The notes: generated by a model from the letters alone, not told the origin. 64,000 nt of DNA from Apostichopus japonicus (GCF_037975245.1 NC_092563.1:4227001-4291000), one strand, 5' to 3'. Positions 1 to 14,200 are shown, counted from the first letter of the stretch. Numbers and translations: made by a program.

Positions 1-870
1 ACGATGTAGACACACAGAAAAACACTTAATGTTTCAATTTGTTATCTTGTATTTCATGGGTGTACGGATAATATATTTAGAGACAGAATAGGAAATCAAA
101 GATTTGCACCAAACCAGTGAGCCCACCACCTAAATGTTGCTTTCAAGGAAAATATTATCTTTGATCAAAAACTGACATCTGAGAAAGACCCTTGGTGTAT
201 TCTAGCTTCCTACACTGTGTGTTATGCAAGCTTCCTTAGTCTTTTTATCACTACATTCCATATGACCCATTCTTCTGAATTACCAACCATTTCCTCTTCA
301 TTTTCAATCTACCTTTTAATCTTCAGACTACATCCATCGTCAGTCTCTATGTGTCTTGGGTTTCTGTCTGGAGGCAAATGATTCCCTTATGTACTGCTGG
401 ATGGTATAGTTAGATTAGAATAGGAAGAAACAACCAATATCACTACACTTTTCTGTGTTGCAGTTTGTGATCAACATTTGTGTTTAGGTACCAGCATATG
501 GATTTATGATAATTGTATAAACATTTTCAATGTTTGCAGTTCAGAGTACTTGTAACTTCAGTTCTCAAGTGACTGCCTCCTGGTTCTTGGTATCGGTAAC
601 TCATGCATTCAGTATAGCCTACTGGTCAATCTGTTTTGGTAATCTCATCCATGCCAATGTGTTTAATTACTATTAATTGGGCGAGACTTATTAATTCTTT
701 GAACTATCTAATTTACAAAGCCATATGTTTCATTCATCTGTCGTACGGTAGTGTTCAAGTCATTGGCCCCGAACCAAGAAAAAATTCATTCAATTAAACT
801 CTATGGGTACTGTACACTTTAACAATATTATTTCTATGGGTAGACACTTGGGAATATTTAGCAACTCTTC

Positions 871-932
871 ACCTCCCTCACCCCCATCCCCACCCCCACC
901 CAATCCCCACCCCATCCCCATCCCATCCCACC
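871..932 (-). repeat. C-rich tract, G-quadruplex-prone on minus strand
   Basis: There are at least nine runs of three to five C separated by one to three bases on the plus strand, so the minus strand carries matching G runs that satisfy the G3N1-7 quadruplex pattern. It lies in the septin upstream intron. Confidence 0.6.
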
Positions 933-1132
933 AGTAGGAACAAAATCTCACCCACTGATTTTTTATGTTCATCGTAAATAGTAGTGGTCAGTCAGTGTAC
1001 TGTTCGTGCACTGTGTACCATTCATGTACAGACTTGACATTAACTAAACCGTATCAATGTAACAGGTTTGATGGTTTAATCCTGATATACTTGAGTGTAT
1101 ATACAGTACTTAGTGAAAGGTCATCAGTAATT

Positions 1133-1370
1133 CAGTACTGTCCCCAAATTATGCTAGAATGTCAAATAATGGTCACCGAGGCTCAGATTTCAACATATAT
1201 ATTTTACTGCCACCGTGATAGCATTTTGCCTGCCTCATTGAGACATTTAAAATGAACCATTCTTTCCTCTGTCTGCTATATAATATGGACGATCAGAACC
1301 ATCAGGATAAATACTTAAATTGAAAACTGTCTGGTCAGTTTGAGCATGCTACAATTAGGTACCACTACTG
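1133..1370 (+). mobile_element. TIR element family 2, diverged copy
   Basis: It starts with cagtactgtccccaaatta and tgctagaatgtcaaataatg, matching the copies at 55836 and 60547. It ends near gagcatgctacaattaggta plus ccactactg, a diverged inverted version of the start. No coding capacity is seen, so it is probably a non-autonomous DNA transposon (MITE). Confidence 0.5.
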
Positions 1371-1864
1371 CTGATGCCTTTGAAGTATTTCTGAGATCTG
1401 TTAGAGCTCCATGAAAGTTGATGGATTAAAGCGTGACTACAAGACAGCTAGTGAGACACTCAAGTACATACAGTAGTACATTCACCTAAACTCAGTGAAC
1501 ACCAGCAGTCGTTCACCTTTCAGTTCCCAACAAAGAGAATACCATACAATTAAAATATCAAACATGTTGTTTAGTATAATTGATGGATTTAAATTGAAAA
1601 TTTTAAATCTCACTTTTTTTTATAAGTCAGACATTTGATCGTGACATAATGAGCTGTGAAGATGATTCTTTTATATTTTAAGTGATTTATGGAAAGTTGA
1701 GGGAACTGTTTTCTGATTATTTTGTCATTAATTGATTTTATTAATTATTTGCAATAGGTGGTGGAAGTTTGTTGAGTTTAATTCAGTTCAAACCTCTGAT
1801 CATATTTTTCTCCCCTTCCTCTTTTGTCATTGTAACATAAATAATAGCTATGGCTTAAATGCCT

Positions 1865-1943
1865 TATGTTTATGATGATAAAGCCGAGATTTGACGTATA
1901 ATTTAATGTATGTTTATGATGATAAAGCCGAGATTTGACGTAT
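1865..1943 (+). repeat. Perfect 35-bp direct duplication, period 44
   Basis: The 35-bp unit beginning tatgtttatgatgataaagc occurs at 1865-1899 and again at 1909-1943 with no differences, separated by nine bases. The lack of divergence points to a recent duplication or slippage event. Confidence 0.85.
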
Positions 1944-2158
1944 TATAAACATGCGCGTAGGGAAGACCAATTTGCTTCTAGCTTGCACGTCACGCCAGGT
2001 GGTAATCAGGTAAACAGGTCTGGCACTGTCGGGATTTGTTTCGAACTAGTCTGAACAATTCATACAGCTGCGGGATGATTTGAATATGAATATTTTTCTT
2101 TGTACATTTACTTTCCTTCCCCGTTCTGATTGATATCTTTCCTTTCCTCATTTTTCAG

Positions 2159-2265
2159 GTGAATCAGGTCTGGGAAAGAGCACACTTATCAACTCACTGT
2201 TTCTCACAGATATATACTCCTCCGTCTATCCCGGTCCTTCTCAAAGAATCAAGAAGACTGTTAAG
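2159..2265 (+). CDS. SEPTIN7: Septin-7 exon with P-loop (first visible exon)
   Basis: The acceptor is a pyrimidine-rich tract ending tttttcag and the donor is AAG|gtaagt. The exon opens with two bases that complete a glycine codon begun in an upstream exon. It reads [20 protein letters not shown] and then [16 protein letters not shown], which is the nucleotide-binding P-loop (G1) and the following helix of septins. It ends in phase 0. The upstream partner exon should end in sequence like FTLMVVG plus one base; I did not find it in 1-2158. Confidence 0.96.
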
Positions 2266-5200
2266 GTAAGTCATGCCATGAGTCATAGCTGTGGCCGCCG
2301 CAGCACTGCCTGGCGGAATTCTGTCGTCTGTCTCGAAAAATAATCTCTCCAAGAGCTACTCGAATCGATTCTTAGAGACCTCAGAGCTTGAAGGAAGCAC
2401 CAACTCATCGACGAAGTAGAACTTGTTTACTATACGAGCTGTAAAAATAGTAGTTTGAGTCATTATTAAACAATGTTACAGACAGCACAAGCACAGGAGG
2501 GTGTATTTGAGTCGGGGGACATTGGAGAGGAGCCCCTGGCTGAAGAAACAATACTGGGCATTAACCACATATAAAACACAATAGTAAAACTTCAAATGTT
2601 TTGAACTTACTGTAGCACTTTATTATGTGAATTGAAAGATGCTTTGTTATTAAAGAAGAACATTATTATTGGGATTCCTAATATCGTTTGCAATGGAGAT
2701 ATACATTTTAGTCTGTGTTTCATTAGCACATGCCGTGTGTCTTAGTTTGAAAGTTCACAGCTGCTACAAGTATGTCTGTCTGGAGAGGAAAGATCCTTTT
2801 TCTACAACTATAGGTAGTTTTGCTTCCAGAGAGGTCAGCAGTCACACAGTGAAAATATACAGAAACTATTAAAACCAGATTATTGTCCTGTCACAAAGCT
2901 TAACAGAAGGTTGTCCTCACATTGAAGTAGAACCTCCCTGGAAACCCTGTGAAGCTTACATGTAATGCTCTGCTGGAAGCTAAGGGTTAAAACTGGTAGG
3001 GTCTCTTAATATCCTAGAGGCATCAAAATGGGGTCTGGTGTCAGTAATGAGAGGGGAAACTTGACACGTTAAGATTTCCCACCTGGTTTATAGTGTACCC
3101 TTAAATTAGCACTTCTTGCAGCCTTAAATATACAGCAGAGAGATGAAAGTGGGGTGGGATGGGGGGGGGGGGAGATGGGAGAGGGGATTGAGGGAGTATA
3201 ATATTATTTACATTTTGTATAGCAAGTGTGAGATATATGAATTTTGGTTCTAATATGGTACTGAAAAAAGAGCGGTCCAGTGTGTTCACAGTGCTACACG
3301 TACACATCTTAGCAATCCACTCATTGTACATCGCACACATTGAGAAACATTGCTGGACTCGGTGACAAGGAAAGTGTAATGGTGCCCATAGGACTTGGGT
3401 GAAGATTTTGACACGAATACTCAAAGCAATGCAAAATTTAACAGAATTTGCTGTAAACAAAATGGATACTTATCGAGCCGTGCACGAAGAGTAGTAGTAG
3501 TATTCCTACTCCCAGCAAATACCAAACAAGGATCCTAGGAAACCGTACTGATCGAATTAAGTAAATAATAAATCCACACAAGAAAACGATCGATGCTTAC
3601 ACTTTGGATGGTAGAATGAGAAGGAAGGGCATTGAGCGGAGGAGGGTCCGGTTATAGAGGGCGCACAGTGTTAAAAGGTTACGAGTTCATTCTAGAAACG
3701 GTAGAACGAGAGTGATAAAAATGTGGGGAGACAGGTAAGCTCGTCCCTCTTAAATATAATTTTGGAATTTTTCCAAACTTTAACTGAATTTGCTGTAGTA
3801 TTATAAACTGAGAGTTCCTTGTTTAAATCCTTGACCTTTAAGGCTGTTAAGAAGAAGTACTATGACTGTCAACATCTCCTGGTAGAGTGATGTAACACCT
3901 CACTGTTTATGAAATGTTCTGTAGGTGCCTGTGATCCCTACGAGGTGTGATGGTTCATAGCCAATGCTGTACAGTATACAGAAATCTACACAGTACCTCT
4001 CTGCAGCAGGTTGATATGCCATAATACTGTCTTCTGAGCTTGTTAGGACGAGGATAAGATTGGGATGACATGCATTTCAGGGAGTAACTTACCGATTTAT
4101 ATTATGCTATGCAAAATGGGAAAATTGCTGTATAACAAGTGCATGCAGCAGTTTTTGAAGGCAGAGACCATAGCCTCATACATTGGACGACGTGCAAAGC
4201 CTTCAAAACTACTACACAAACTAATATCACTGAACTGCTTCCTGCATATCACACTCTTATAGTCAAATATGAGGTATTTCAAGGGTGTGTTGTTTCTGTA
4301 TAGTACCTCTTGAGACGTTGGTAATATTGTAGATACTGATATTTTTATGGCATGTTTTTGCAGCACAGCACTTGAACGTCATAACTTCCTGCATTACGCA
4401 GTCTTAATTGCATTTGGATGGTGTATTAGGATGGTGCATTAGGATGGTGTGTTAGGATATATTAATGTGGGTATTTTCAGTGAATGGGGTATTCAAATGG
4501 AGAGGTTTTGTAGGTTAATGGAGAGAGAAAAAGTTACATTATGGGAAATGAAGGATGGGGGATGAAATATTTCCACTCCCAAATTGTATTAATCTTTTGA
4601 TGACAAAGTAGGGGTTGTCGGCCGTTGTTAAAAAAATTCTTGTATTTTGTACCAATTTTTGTTCAAACTGGGATATACAGGTGTGTCTCCCAAAGAGCTA
4701 TGCAGTTGGAAATGGTATAATAATAGTTCCCAGCTTAAGGTCAGCTCAGTTTTGAACAGCAGTTTTATGCAGAAATGGATCTTACAATAAGTCTGGCAAA
4801 CAAAACAAGCATATTTGATTCTGGTAGAGCAAACAAGTTTAATTGGCACTCAACTGAGTGACAAGTAGACTTATGTTTATTGTAGAGCCAAGTTCTTTGG
4901 TTATTTATTTTTGCCTTTTCTCGGGCGCGCACAAATACTCTGGATATGCATCACGGTCTTGCAGGTATTCCATGAATTCACCGTTAAAATTGTTGTTTGG
5001 AAACGGTCACAAAATGCAAAAGTGCGATCGAGTTCAATCAAGCAAGTCGCGTTTTGCGATAGAAACGAAGACTTTGTACTCCAAAAGAATTATGAATTTG
5101 ACATTCCACATGGTCATTTATGTACTGCAGTGCACCCCTGTAAAAATAAAGTCTCAAGCAGAGATTAATGTCAACAGCCCCTTGAGTTTTCCCTTCAAGA

Positions 5201-8200
5201 AGGGACAATAATTGAACTCTTATTGAATAGCACAGAAAGTACTGTACTCGCATTTTGGCTATGGCTGAGTATATTAGTAGAGTGCAAAGGACTTTATTCC
5301 TGTCGTCATTGTTACTGCTGTCCCAGTCTTTATTTTTCTTTAAAAAACTGGCCAGAAAAACCCCTTTCAGTTAATATCAGCCCATGATTTAGTTACCAAA
5401 AGTGTTCCCTGGGACAGGGTACTTTTCCCCCCCCAAGACAACGCCTAACTCTTTCTGCAAACAGTCGGAAGTTATATCATAAAATGTTGCATTCCATAAT
5501 GTCACTGTAATGTGTTAGTGTTGTGGTCACATTTGGCCCCTTTCCATTGGTAAATCAAACCATTTTAGGTTGCTGTTTTCTTTGGATGTTTGTAGTCTGT
5601 TGATGTATTTGTTTGTCTGTATGTTATCACAGTATGTAAGGTTACTGTACAGTTATTCGTACGTCATGTGAATTGGTGCTGCGAATCAAAATTCCCTTTT
5701 AGGCTGTTTTTTTTCTTCAAATCCTCTGTTGTTGATGAAATGACAATTATTACAATCACTATAAGCTGCCCCGAAACGTTTCCAGCCGATAAAGCCGTTC
5801 GTTCAGACCGAGCTGTAATTTGTAAGAACTTGCGCAGTTCAAAACGACCGCTCTACAGGCTTGTGAAAACACCAGTCTATTGTATTATTTCCACAAGTTT
5901 GATGTCAGTGTTAGATAAAATAGGTGAGTCATAACGGATATATGGTACACCATTGAATAATTCAGCAGTTTGTCGGCGGGATAATACATTCCTTAAGGTG
6001 TGGATACCTTTTCATAAGTTGCAAATTCCCTTTGAAAATACTGATCTTTCAGTCAGCATACAGTATATTCATAAACTGACCCGGGCCTGTTTTTCAGTGT
6101 TCTTTTGGTCGTACAGTTTGGGGTCTTGTTATTGTTACTGAAAGAAAGTCAGGTCAATAAACAAAGATGTGTTACAAGGAAAGTGCAAACTTCCTGTAAT
6201 TTGAATTGGAACCAAAAAAAGGTAAACAACGGTAAAACTGTCACTGTACACTATGAGACTATATGTCTGTCACCTGTGTGCAGTACCTTCTCAGCCTTGA
6301 ATTTCTGTAGTGAAAGTAAAATATTATTTGAACTTTTGAGAAATTGAGATTAGCCCTGTTCTCTTATATGTGAGGTGGGGAGGGGGTTGGGGAAGGATAA
6401 CTGGGGGGTATAAATAAGGGATTACAGAGGGGAAAAAATCGAGATGAACCGGGTCACACACCTCCTGACTTACTGTAGCTTCCTGCCCAACATTCCTGTT
6501 ATGAAATGTGCACTTTTATGGGACCGATTGATCTTCTTGTTCTTGCAGGTGGAAACCTCAAATGTACATCTGAAGGAGAATGGTGTAAATCTAAGACTAA
6601 CAATTGTTGATACTCCAGGCTTTGGGGACCAAGTAGATAACAGTAACTGGTGAGTTAAGTGATACGTTGGGGTTGTAAACAGTTTTGGTACGAAAAGAGG
6701 GAGGAGAGAGGGCAGCAGGCGCCAGGAGAATGGCCTTTTGTAAAAAAAAAAAAATTATTGGACAGGTTGTTGTGGAGAGATGAGTAGGATGGAGATGGTG
6801 TGGATAAAGTAAAGTGATGGGTCTTAGCATTTGCATTGTAGGCCTATCAGGCCAACAGTATACAAGTATTACAACGTATGATTGTAAGTGGCAAAAAAAT
6901 TATTTACCTTGTGGCAATTAGACGCTCAGATATGCTCTTGAAATGGTGATTTATTTGAAAACTTTCTGTCAATGCTTGCTGATATTGATAATGTACCTGC
7001 CATTAATACTTTACTGGTTTGATTCTCTTGAAACAATGTATTAACCAGTTCTAATGTAGGCTTTTCATTTGTTTTTAGTAATGATTGATTGATTTTCAGT
7101 TTTTTGGTGAAAAGATTGTTGCTGGGCTCTTGTACATGTATTTTGCCAAAATACAGGTTATGTAGGAAAAATAGATTTTAGGGTCTGATAAATAATGGAA
7201 AGTTTTTCCGAAGATTGGCGGCTCTGAAAATAGCCAGAGGGGATGTCTTATATTCTTTCGCATGTGCAAAGGTACTGTAATAACGTGTCATTGTTTTACT
7301 GTGAGGTTTGTAAGGCCATAGACTGTTACTGCTTTCACTACTGCTAACCATGTTTGTTTTTGGTGTTTTTTTGGAAGACATGATATTTTTGAGGGTTATT
7401 AAAATCTTCTGTTTTGACAGTTGGCAACCTATTTTGGAGCACATAGACACCAAATTTGAGGAGTACTTGAATTCTGAGTCCAGAGTAAACAGATGTAGCT
7501 TACCAGACAAAAGAGTCCATTGTTGCCTTTACTTCATCGCCCCATCAGGTCATGGGTAAGTCCAGGGTGCATGTCACCCTACCCTGACCCTTCATTTTAT
7601 GAGGTTAGACAGAGATGTGTCTGAGAGAGGGAGGATGTGATGATCCAGTTAGAGTAGGTCATAAGGTGTGAGGTCATAAATAAAGCAGGAGTATGATGAG
7701 AGAAAGCCATTGGGAGATTGTGACTAGAGAATAATTTGGTTCACTAATTCTATAGCAGTTTGTAAGTGAATGTGTTGACCATAAAATACTCAGAAAAGCT
7801 GCTTTAACACATCTTTGCAACTTCTGTCTATTTCTGTATATAGCAGTTTGCTATGCAATTAACACGACAAATAAGTCCCGAATTTGTTTGGATTCGGAGA
7901 TAACGTTCACTCCCAACTGGTAAACCAATTAATGGTTTAATAACGGGCAAATGTGTTTGTCTTTTTTGTGTACTAGGGCTTCACTGAAGTATGGCCTTTT
8001 CCTGGACAATTAATTTGAGTTCCAGTACTTTTGTTTCCTTGCCAGCTTTTGAATTTGTTTGTCTTGTCAATAGTTTAGTGTGTTTGAAGAATGAGATTAG
8101 CTGACCCAAAGGTCAGTGTCAGAGGCTGGTGTAGACTTCACACACCTAACAGTTGTTTAAGTTGGGGGGGGGGGGGTGGAGTGGCATAGGGGGTCTTTTC

Positions 8201-11200
8201 TATACCATTTTTGCATTGTTGTGTTGTCAGAAGTGTTGATTGAATTGTTCTGTGTGCAGGATGTGTTCATAGAAGGTAAACGAGGGTTATTTTTATGATA
8301 TTTTAATATTATCTTTTACTATGTCATCGTATGATGAAAGATTTCCTCAAAATCTAAATTGAAAGAGAGAGGCTGCTTATTTTGACAAAAAAAAAATGCA
8401 GTAAATTTTCATCTTGTCTATGGATACTTTATTTAGAAACCTACTTGAGAAATATGAAACAAGAAAATTTGAAGGAAAAAACTTTATCCTTGAAATGTTT
8501 TGTAAATGATTGCAGTGTGTTGTAATCCAAGTGTTCTTCCTTGACATCATGTGGTAGGGAAGATAAACAGGGTAAAAATACAGGCCAATCGAGAAGAAAC
8601 AGAGAGTGGTATTGTAGGGAAAATAGTTTGGCTGTGAGTTGTTTGGTATGTGAATAATGTTTGGGACTTGGTCAAGGATTTGCAAAGTGTATTGAAAAAA
8701 ATGGGGCCGGGGGGGGGGGGTGGATCATATTGTAGTTGAAGGAATTTGTGTGATCCACGTTTGCCCTGCATCCTTTCTGCACTGATGCTGTGAGGTGAAT
8801 GTGTTCAGTTTTGTTCAGTCTTACTTGTGTGGAGGGGGGGGGGGTTGGGGGTGGTTGGGGGAGGCAAAGGAGATCAGCTTCTTACTCCATACTTACACAT
8901 CCTGACCATTAGGTCTTTAATCAACAGGAAAGGGGGCAAGACTAGATGGAAATTTGTTTTTTGTCTCAATGAGGACTGTCTTTTGATATGGTATTCAGAC
9001 TACAATTTATTGATATTTTTGGTTTCTTTCTTTAAAGATTAAAACCTCTGGATGTTGAATTGATGAAGAGGTTACATGACAGAGTCAACATCATCCCACT
9101 CATTGCCAAGGCCGATACACTCACCCCAGACGAGTGCAAAGAATTCAAGAAAAGGGTAAAACAAAAAATTGTGTTTAGTAACGCTAAGAAATAAGTCGAT
9201 GTCGATGTCGATGTCTAGTGGGTACTCTGAAGTTCATTATGTAAACAAACAGGTGTGACAATGCTGAAGTGGAAGCTTAATAGAGAGATTAAGAAAGCAG
9301 GTCACTGGATTTTGATAAATTGTAAATCACCAGCTTTTTGTGTTTCACTATATAGTCCTATTGCAGACTACAGGATAAATATCCTAGTTAGTTATTATTT
9401 CGTATTAGGAAGGATAATGTTTGAATTCAGAAAAAAGAACAATGGTGTACTCTGGAAGCTTCAGGACGTGCCTAAAAAAAGAGTGTGTGGGAAATATAAA
9501 ATAAAATATAAAATATAAAAAATAATTGGAAAAAAAATGGTCAAAAAGTCAGTTGTTGAGGTAAGGACCTTCGGTATTAAACAATTCTGGCTAGTTATGA
9601 TTTCTGATTGTATCCTTGGCACGCACGCACATAGATGGAAGCTGTTTGTACTGCAATGGTTAGTTTTGTATTAATATACAACCGTGCTGTATATAAACGC
9701 TGGCAGGAATTACTCTGTGATGTCACCAGCTTCACTAATAGGTTTAAAATATGTGGTTGGCATTCCTTCAGTGACAGAGTTTGTTATTTTAGCTCCACTC
9801 GAGTTCACCGGAAACTGGCTGTAAAGTTTTGATTCAGGAAACGTAGCCGCGGTAGTTTCAGGTTTTGTGACTAAGTGATGTTTATTTTCATGCAGCTGGA
9901 GGAGTGTCCATCTTATACATCGTAACTGTCTGTTGAATTTATTTGTACGTCCCAACCAGTTATTTGACCCCAGATTCCTCATTTCCTGTCTATGGTACAG
10001 ATTATGTTAGTGCAGGGAATAATAAAACAGGCTAACTGTCAGGCAAGCATTGCTATGAACTGCAGATTAATAGTAGTTGTTGAATAACTTATATCCCAAG
10101 ATCTGTTCACCCTAGCATCCTCCCTCTCCACACCCCCCCTTACCCCACCCTCCCCCACCCACTCAGGTACTCATAGGATATAAATGAGGAGGAAGTAACA
10201 AAGATAAATATCTTTAAATCAGCTTTTTGTGGTTGGTTAGCAATTTCACAGAAATGATTTTTCAAAGTAAGTTGATCAGACTCAGCCATCCTTAAAAAGT
10301 GATTATACAAGTGATTACTAAATTTGATTGAATCCTAAAAAAATTCGGGACCAGACACTGTCTGTATATTAGTATCTGTCAGGTGCAAAAAAAGTTGGAA
10401 AATATCAAAACATTTTTGACCTCTTCCTTGTCAGTGGCAGTGAAATTTGGACTACTAGTCAAGCCATCGTGACCTACTGTATTATGTTGTTATTTGGAAG
10501 CGCTCGACATCTTCCCTCAAAACAAAATCATTTACAAAGTAGTGATTTGGATACGCCAACCATTGTTGTTGACTGTGTGTATGTGTGTGTGTGTGTGGAT
10601 GTGTATATATATCTGTGTGTAAATATAGTTGTATGTGGTAACTATCAGCCATGCAATGCTAAAGGAAGTCAACAGGAGTCATCTATGAGGGGATATCCTT
10701 AATTTGTCCTTTAACTCAAATCAGCACTCCATTAATGATAACAGGAAGTACTTCAACTACCATTCGGGTAGGTTAATTGGTGATAGAAACCCATTTTTCT
10801 TTACGTAGTTTACGCTTTTTTCCGTCTCTCACTTTTCTTGTTTTTTTCACCTGATATATTCAATCTTTGGTTCGGTGGCAAAACCGTCACGAAGCAAATC
10901 TCGAATGGCAATTAACAACACAACGTCTAACGATGGTTATCATGACAGACATTTTAAGGTCAGGGGTGAGGACTTGATCAAGTACAATGGTTTCCTATTA
11001 GGAAGTACCGTTTGTCTCTCTGGTTGTCAGGGATAGCAAAGAATTGGTTCTCTACATTACGGACGTCACAGTCAATTAGGACCTTAATGACACTTCTCGG
11101 TGCACCTGAAGGTGAAAAATCACTTTGCCTTTTCCTTCTTTTTCATAGATTTTGAAAGAAATCAGAGACAACGAGATCAACATCTACGAGTTTCCAGATA

Positions 11201-14200
11201 TCGAAGACGAAGAAGAAAACAGTGCCAGCAAGAAACTAGCTGTGAGTAATAGAAGCCGCAGTACTTATTTAGTATTATCCGTGCGATGATTCCTGCACCT
11301 TGCTCCGTATATTCACGTGAATCGTAGAATGTCTTGAACTAACATAATTACTACATTAATGTGGTGATTTAGTTGTTGTGTCTTCAGTTTCTGCTAGAGA
11401 GCTGTTTGCTGTTCCCCTCATTACTGCCTACCCTATTATCCCTGCCCTTCCCACTCCCCCCTCCTTAAAAAAAAAAAAAAAAAAAAGAAAATTAAAAACC
11501 CCAAATTCATTAAATTTCATTAAAAAATTAAACATGTAATAGGAATCCCAGCATCAGGGTTGTTAACCAGATCAGACAGGGAGTGTGTTGGAAAGAAGAT
11601 GAACAAGGCATATTTATCACAGTCAGGGCGTAAATTAAAAGATATATCCGAAAGAAAACTTCAAAAACAAACAAAGGAGTGCATTTCCACTGCGTCTTCA
11701 GACGTTAAGAACCGTTCCTTTGGATATTTGGACACCGAAGATGTGGATAATTCTGTGAACACAAAGCAGAGATGGAAAAGAATTATGATAAGGATTCTAA
11801 TAATGAACTAAATCAAATAGCATAATTTAGCACGAACAATGTCAAAGACTGGATGTGAAGTGAATGAGAGGAAAAATTGTGATAAACAAAGCTTAGTCTC
11901 ATTTGTTAGCAGTGCCATAATTTTGTGTAGAGGTGGAAACTTGGAAACTTTTCCTTAAATGATTGTAAACGATGGGCCAATGTCTATGTTTAGGTTAGAT
12001 CAAGCAGGAAGTTTGCCACCTAAACCTGTGCCAAACTAAAACTTTCAGCTGTCTCCCAAGCACATTACATAGATTAGTTCTGTACCAACATGTTCAAGGG
12101 ATTCAATTCACAATCTATAATATAGGCAGATAGACGCACGGGTCGGCACTATGTATAAAGTTGAAGAAAATACTCTTAACAGGAAACACAGCTATGGTTT
12201 GTAATATTGGCTAACAGGTTGATATAAATACTCTTAAAGTAAACACAGCTATAGTTTACAGTAATGGCTAAGAGGTTGGTAAGTAGTACATCGGCCATTT
12301 TGGGCATTCAAATTTGTCTCGATTTGAATTTTTGCTTAAACCGGTTTTCACTTACATTTGGGGATCAAGGTCATGTTTCTTTATTTTTCCAGTCTTTGTA
12401 GTCCACTGTGTCGGTTTGGTAATAGCGTCCTTTTGGTGCTACATACTTCTCATGTTACATTTGTATCAAGCAATCATGTATCTTCACTCGACCCCCCAAA
12501 AAAAAAAATTGCATTTTTGCATTTTTCTTGAGTTCATCCAGATGTCGGACAAAATGTCAGAACTCTTCATCACATTACATTAAATTGCATTTAAATCACA
12601 TAGATCTTTGATAAATGGGTACAGCAATTGTTTTGTCATGCGAGAGTGGATGATTGATAAATGGATAGAGTTATGGGGTGGGTGAGTGGGGGGGGGTGGT
12701 GGAAGGGGTGTGTGTGTGCTTACAATCATAGGAATGGTTTGTTGATATGTGGGTTGACATAATTCTCTATCAATATTGAATTTAGCGTCATGTCAAGAGT
12801 TGTTTATCCAGAAATGGATAGAGGAATGATTTTAATATATATATGGAGACTGAGTCATGTTAAGATCGTTTTTTTTTAAAGTTATATTTTAGCCATATCG
12901 TATAGATCATTAAATCAAGGTTAACATTTTGATGGTTAATAGATGCCGCCCCAGTTATAGCTCGTTACCCTATTTTAAAGAAATGGATTTACCCTATGTG
13001 CCCCCCCCCCCTCTCCTGTTCTTTTACTTTCGTCTGCAAGATTTCAAGCAGATACAGATTTACTGTCTTCGTCTCAGCCTATGAGTGAGATTGATTGTAG
13101 TTAATTGCTTTTGTTAGAGGGTTGCTTCATTAACCGACAAAAAGAGTTCCCCCCCCCCCTTTTGCTGTGGCTCACTGTTATTTTTGAGGGGAAGGTTTTC
13201 CTTAAGTTTGCTTTGGGGTAACCAGTATATAGTTAGATTTCATATCTTGCATTGCTGTGCTTGCTAACATAAATGTCTTTGTCTCTTCTCTTCTCTTTTT
13301 TTTTTATCCCTTCCCTCCTTATCTCATCCTTCTGTTCATGCTCTTCCACACGTTCTTCCTGCACAATCTGCATCATTGCCACCTCCCTCCCCTCCATTTC
13401 CCCCTTCACCCATTCCAATCCATCCCATGCCATGCCTTGCCTGGGACCATTTATGCACGGTTCGGTCTCTTACAGCGGAGGAACGGACCCAAAGAGGTGA
13501 AGGAAAACACCCCAAACACCCTGAAGGTACTTATTAATCTGGGAGAGGAGCAGAGGGATTTACTGAAGCTACTTATTAATCTGGGAGGGGAGCAGAGGGA
13601 TTTATGTAAAACGAGCTTAGCTTTGTAAGAGAAACGACAAACCTTCCGTCTTCGTCATTTTACTTTTATCAAGTAGCTAGGAGTAACTCGTCCAAAGCCT
13701 CTCTAGGGAAGATGTCAATGGTGTTCACATCTTGATTTTGGAGTTATTCCACTTTATGGTGCTAGTGTGATTCATTAGAAAGCTTTAAATTAAAATCTTG
13801 TAGGATCCTCAGGAGTTAAAATGGATTGGTAAAAATCCTTACAAGTAGAAGGGACTCTTTGTAGGTGGCATGCTACCATAGGAAGTTAACAAGCTTGTCT
13901 TTTGTGGAATACTTTAATAGATAGGAATAACATATTAACTTGTCCCAGTAGAATGCCGTAGATAGAAACTCAAAGGAGTTCTCACTCTTGTGGAATTTCT
14001 TCAGCAGTGAAGAAATCCTTCCTGTGCCTCTTGTTGCTAACATATTTCAGTGAAACGTCCGTTTCTTAAACCCTTTCTTTTTAATTGCCGAAATTCTTGA
14101 ATCCTGAAAGATTCAAGAAATTCTTGAATCCTGAATGATGCTGCATATCGACTATAAGTATCCAGTGTACACTCTCGAGAGCTGTCCATAGGGCGTAAGT

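Larger units (their letters stand above)
1..2158 (+). other. Septin-7 upstream intron (end of an intron)
   Basis: No exon is supported here. I looked for a segment encoding the residues that precede the septin P-loop (FTLMVVG) with a donor leaving one base, and saw none. The stretch holds a TIR-element copy near 1133-1370, a C-rich quadruplex-prone tract at 871-932 and a 35-bp direct duplication at 1865-1943. Confidence 0.7.
2266..6548 (+). other. Septin-7 intron (4283 bp)
   Basis: Non-coding between the P-loop exon and the G3 exon. It contains a poly-G region at 3150-3194, an interspersed family-1 copy in reverse orientation at 3600-3745 and a 13-bp triplicate at 4417-4457. Short open frames here lack homology or splice context. 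Confidence 0.8.
6650..9037 (+). other. Septin-7 introns flanking exon 7421-7555
   Basis: Two introns, 6650-7420 and 7556-9037, hold no further coding signal. The second contains three poly-G runs (near 8164, 8707 and 8831), the last quadruplex-prone. Confidence 0.8.

Noticed and set aside
1-2158. Search for the septin-7 exon preceding the P-loop
   Set aside because: A short segment ending CAG|gtaaac near 2009 leaves the wrong phase and does not encode the expected FTLMVVG sequence, so the preceding exon is placed upstream of the window.
13257-13628. 123-codon open frame overlapping the cassette exon candidate
   Set aside because: The first half translates a pyrimidine tract (low-complexity F/L/P/H), and the second half is the 42-bp duplication. 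Only the 51-nt segment with splice signals is kept as a candidate.
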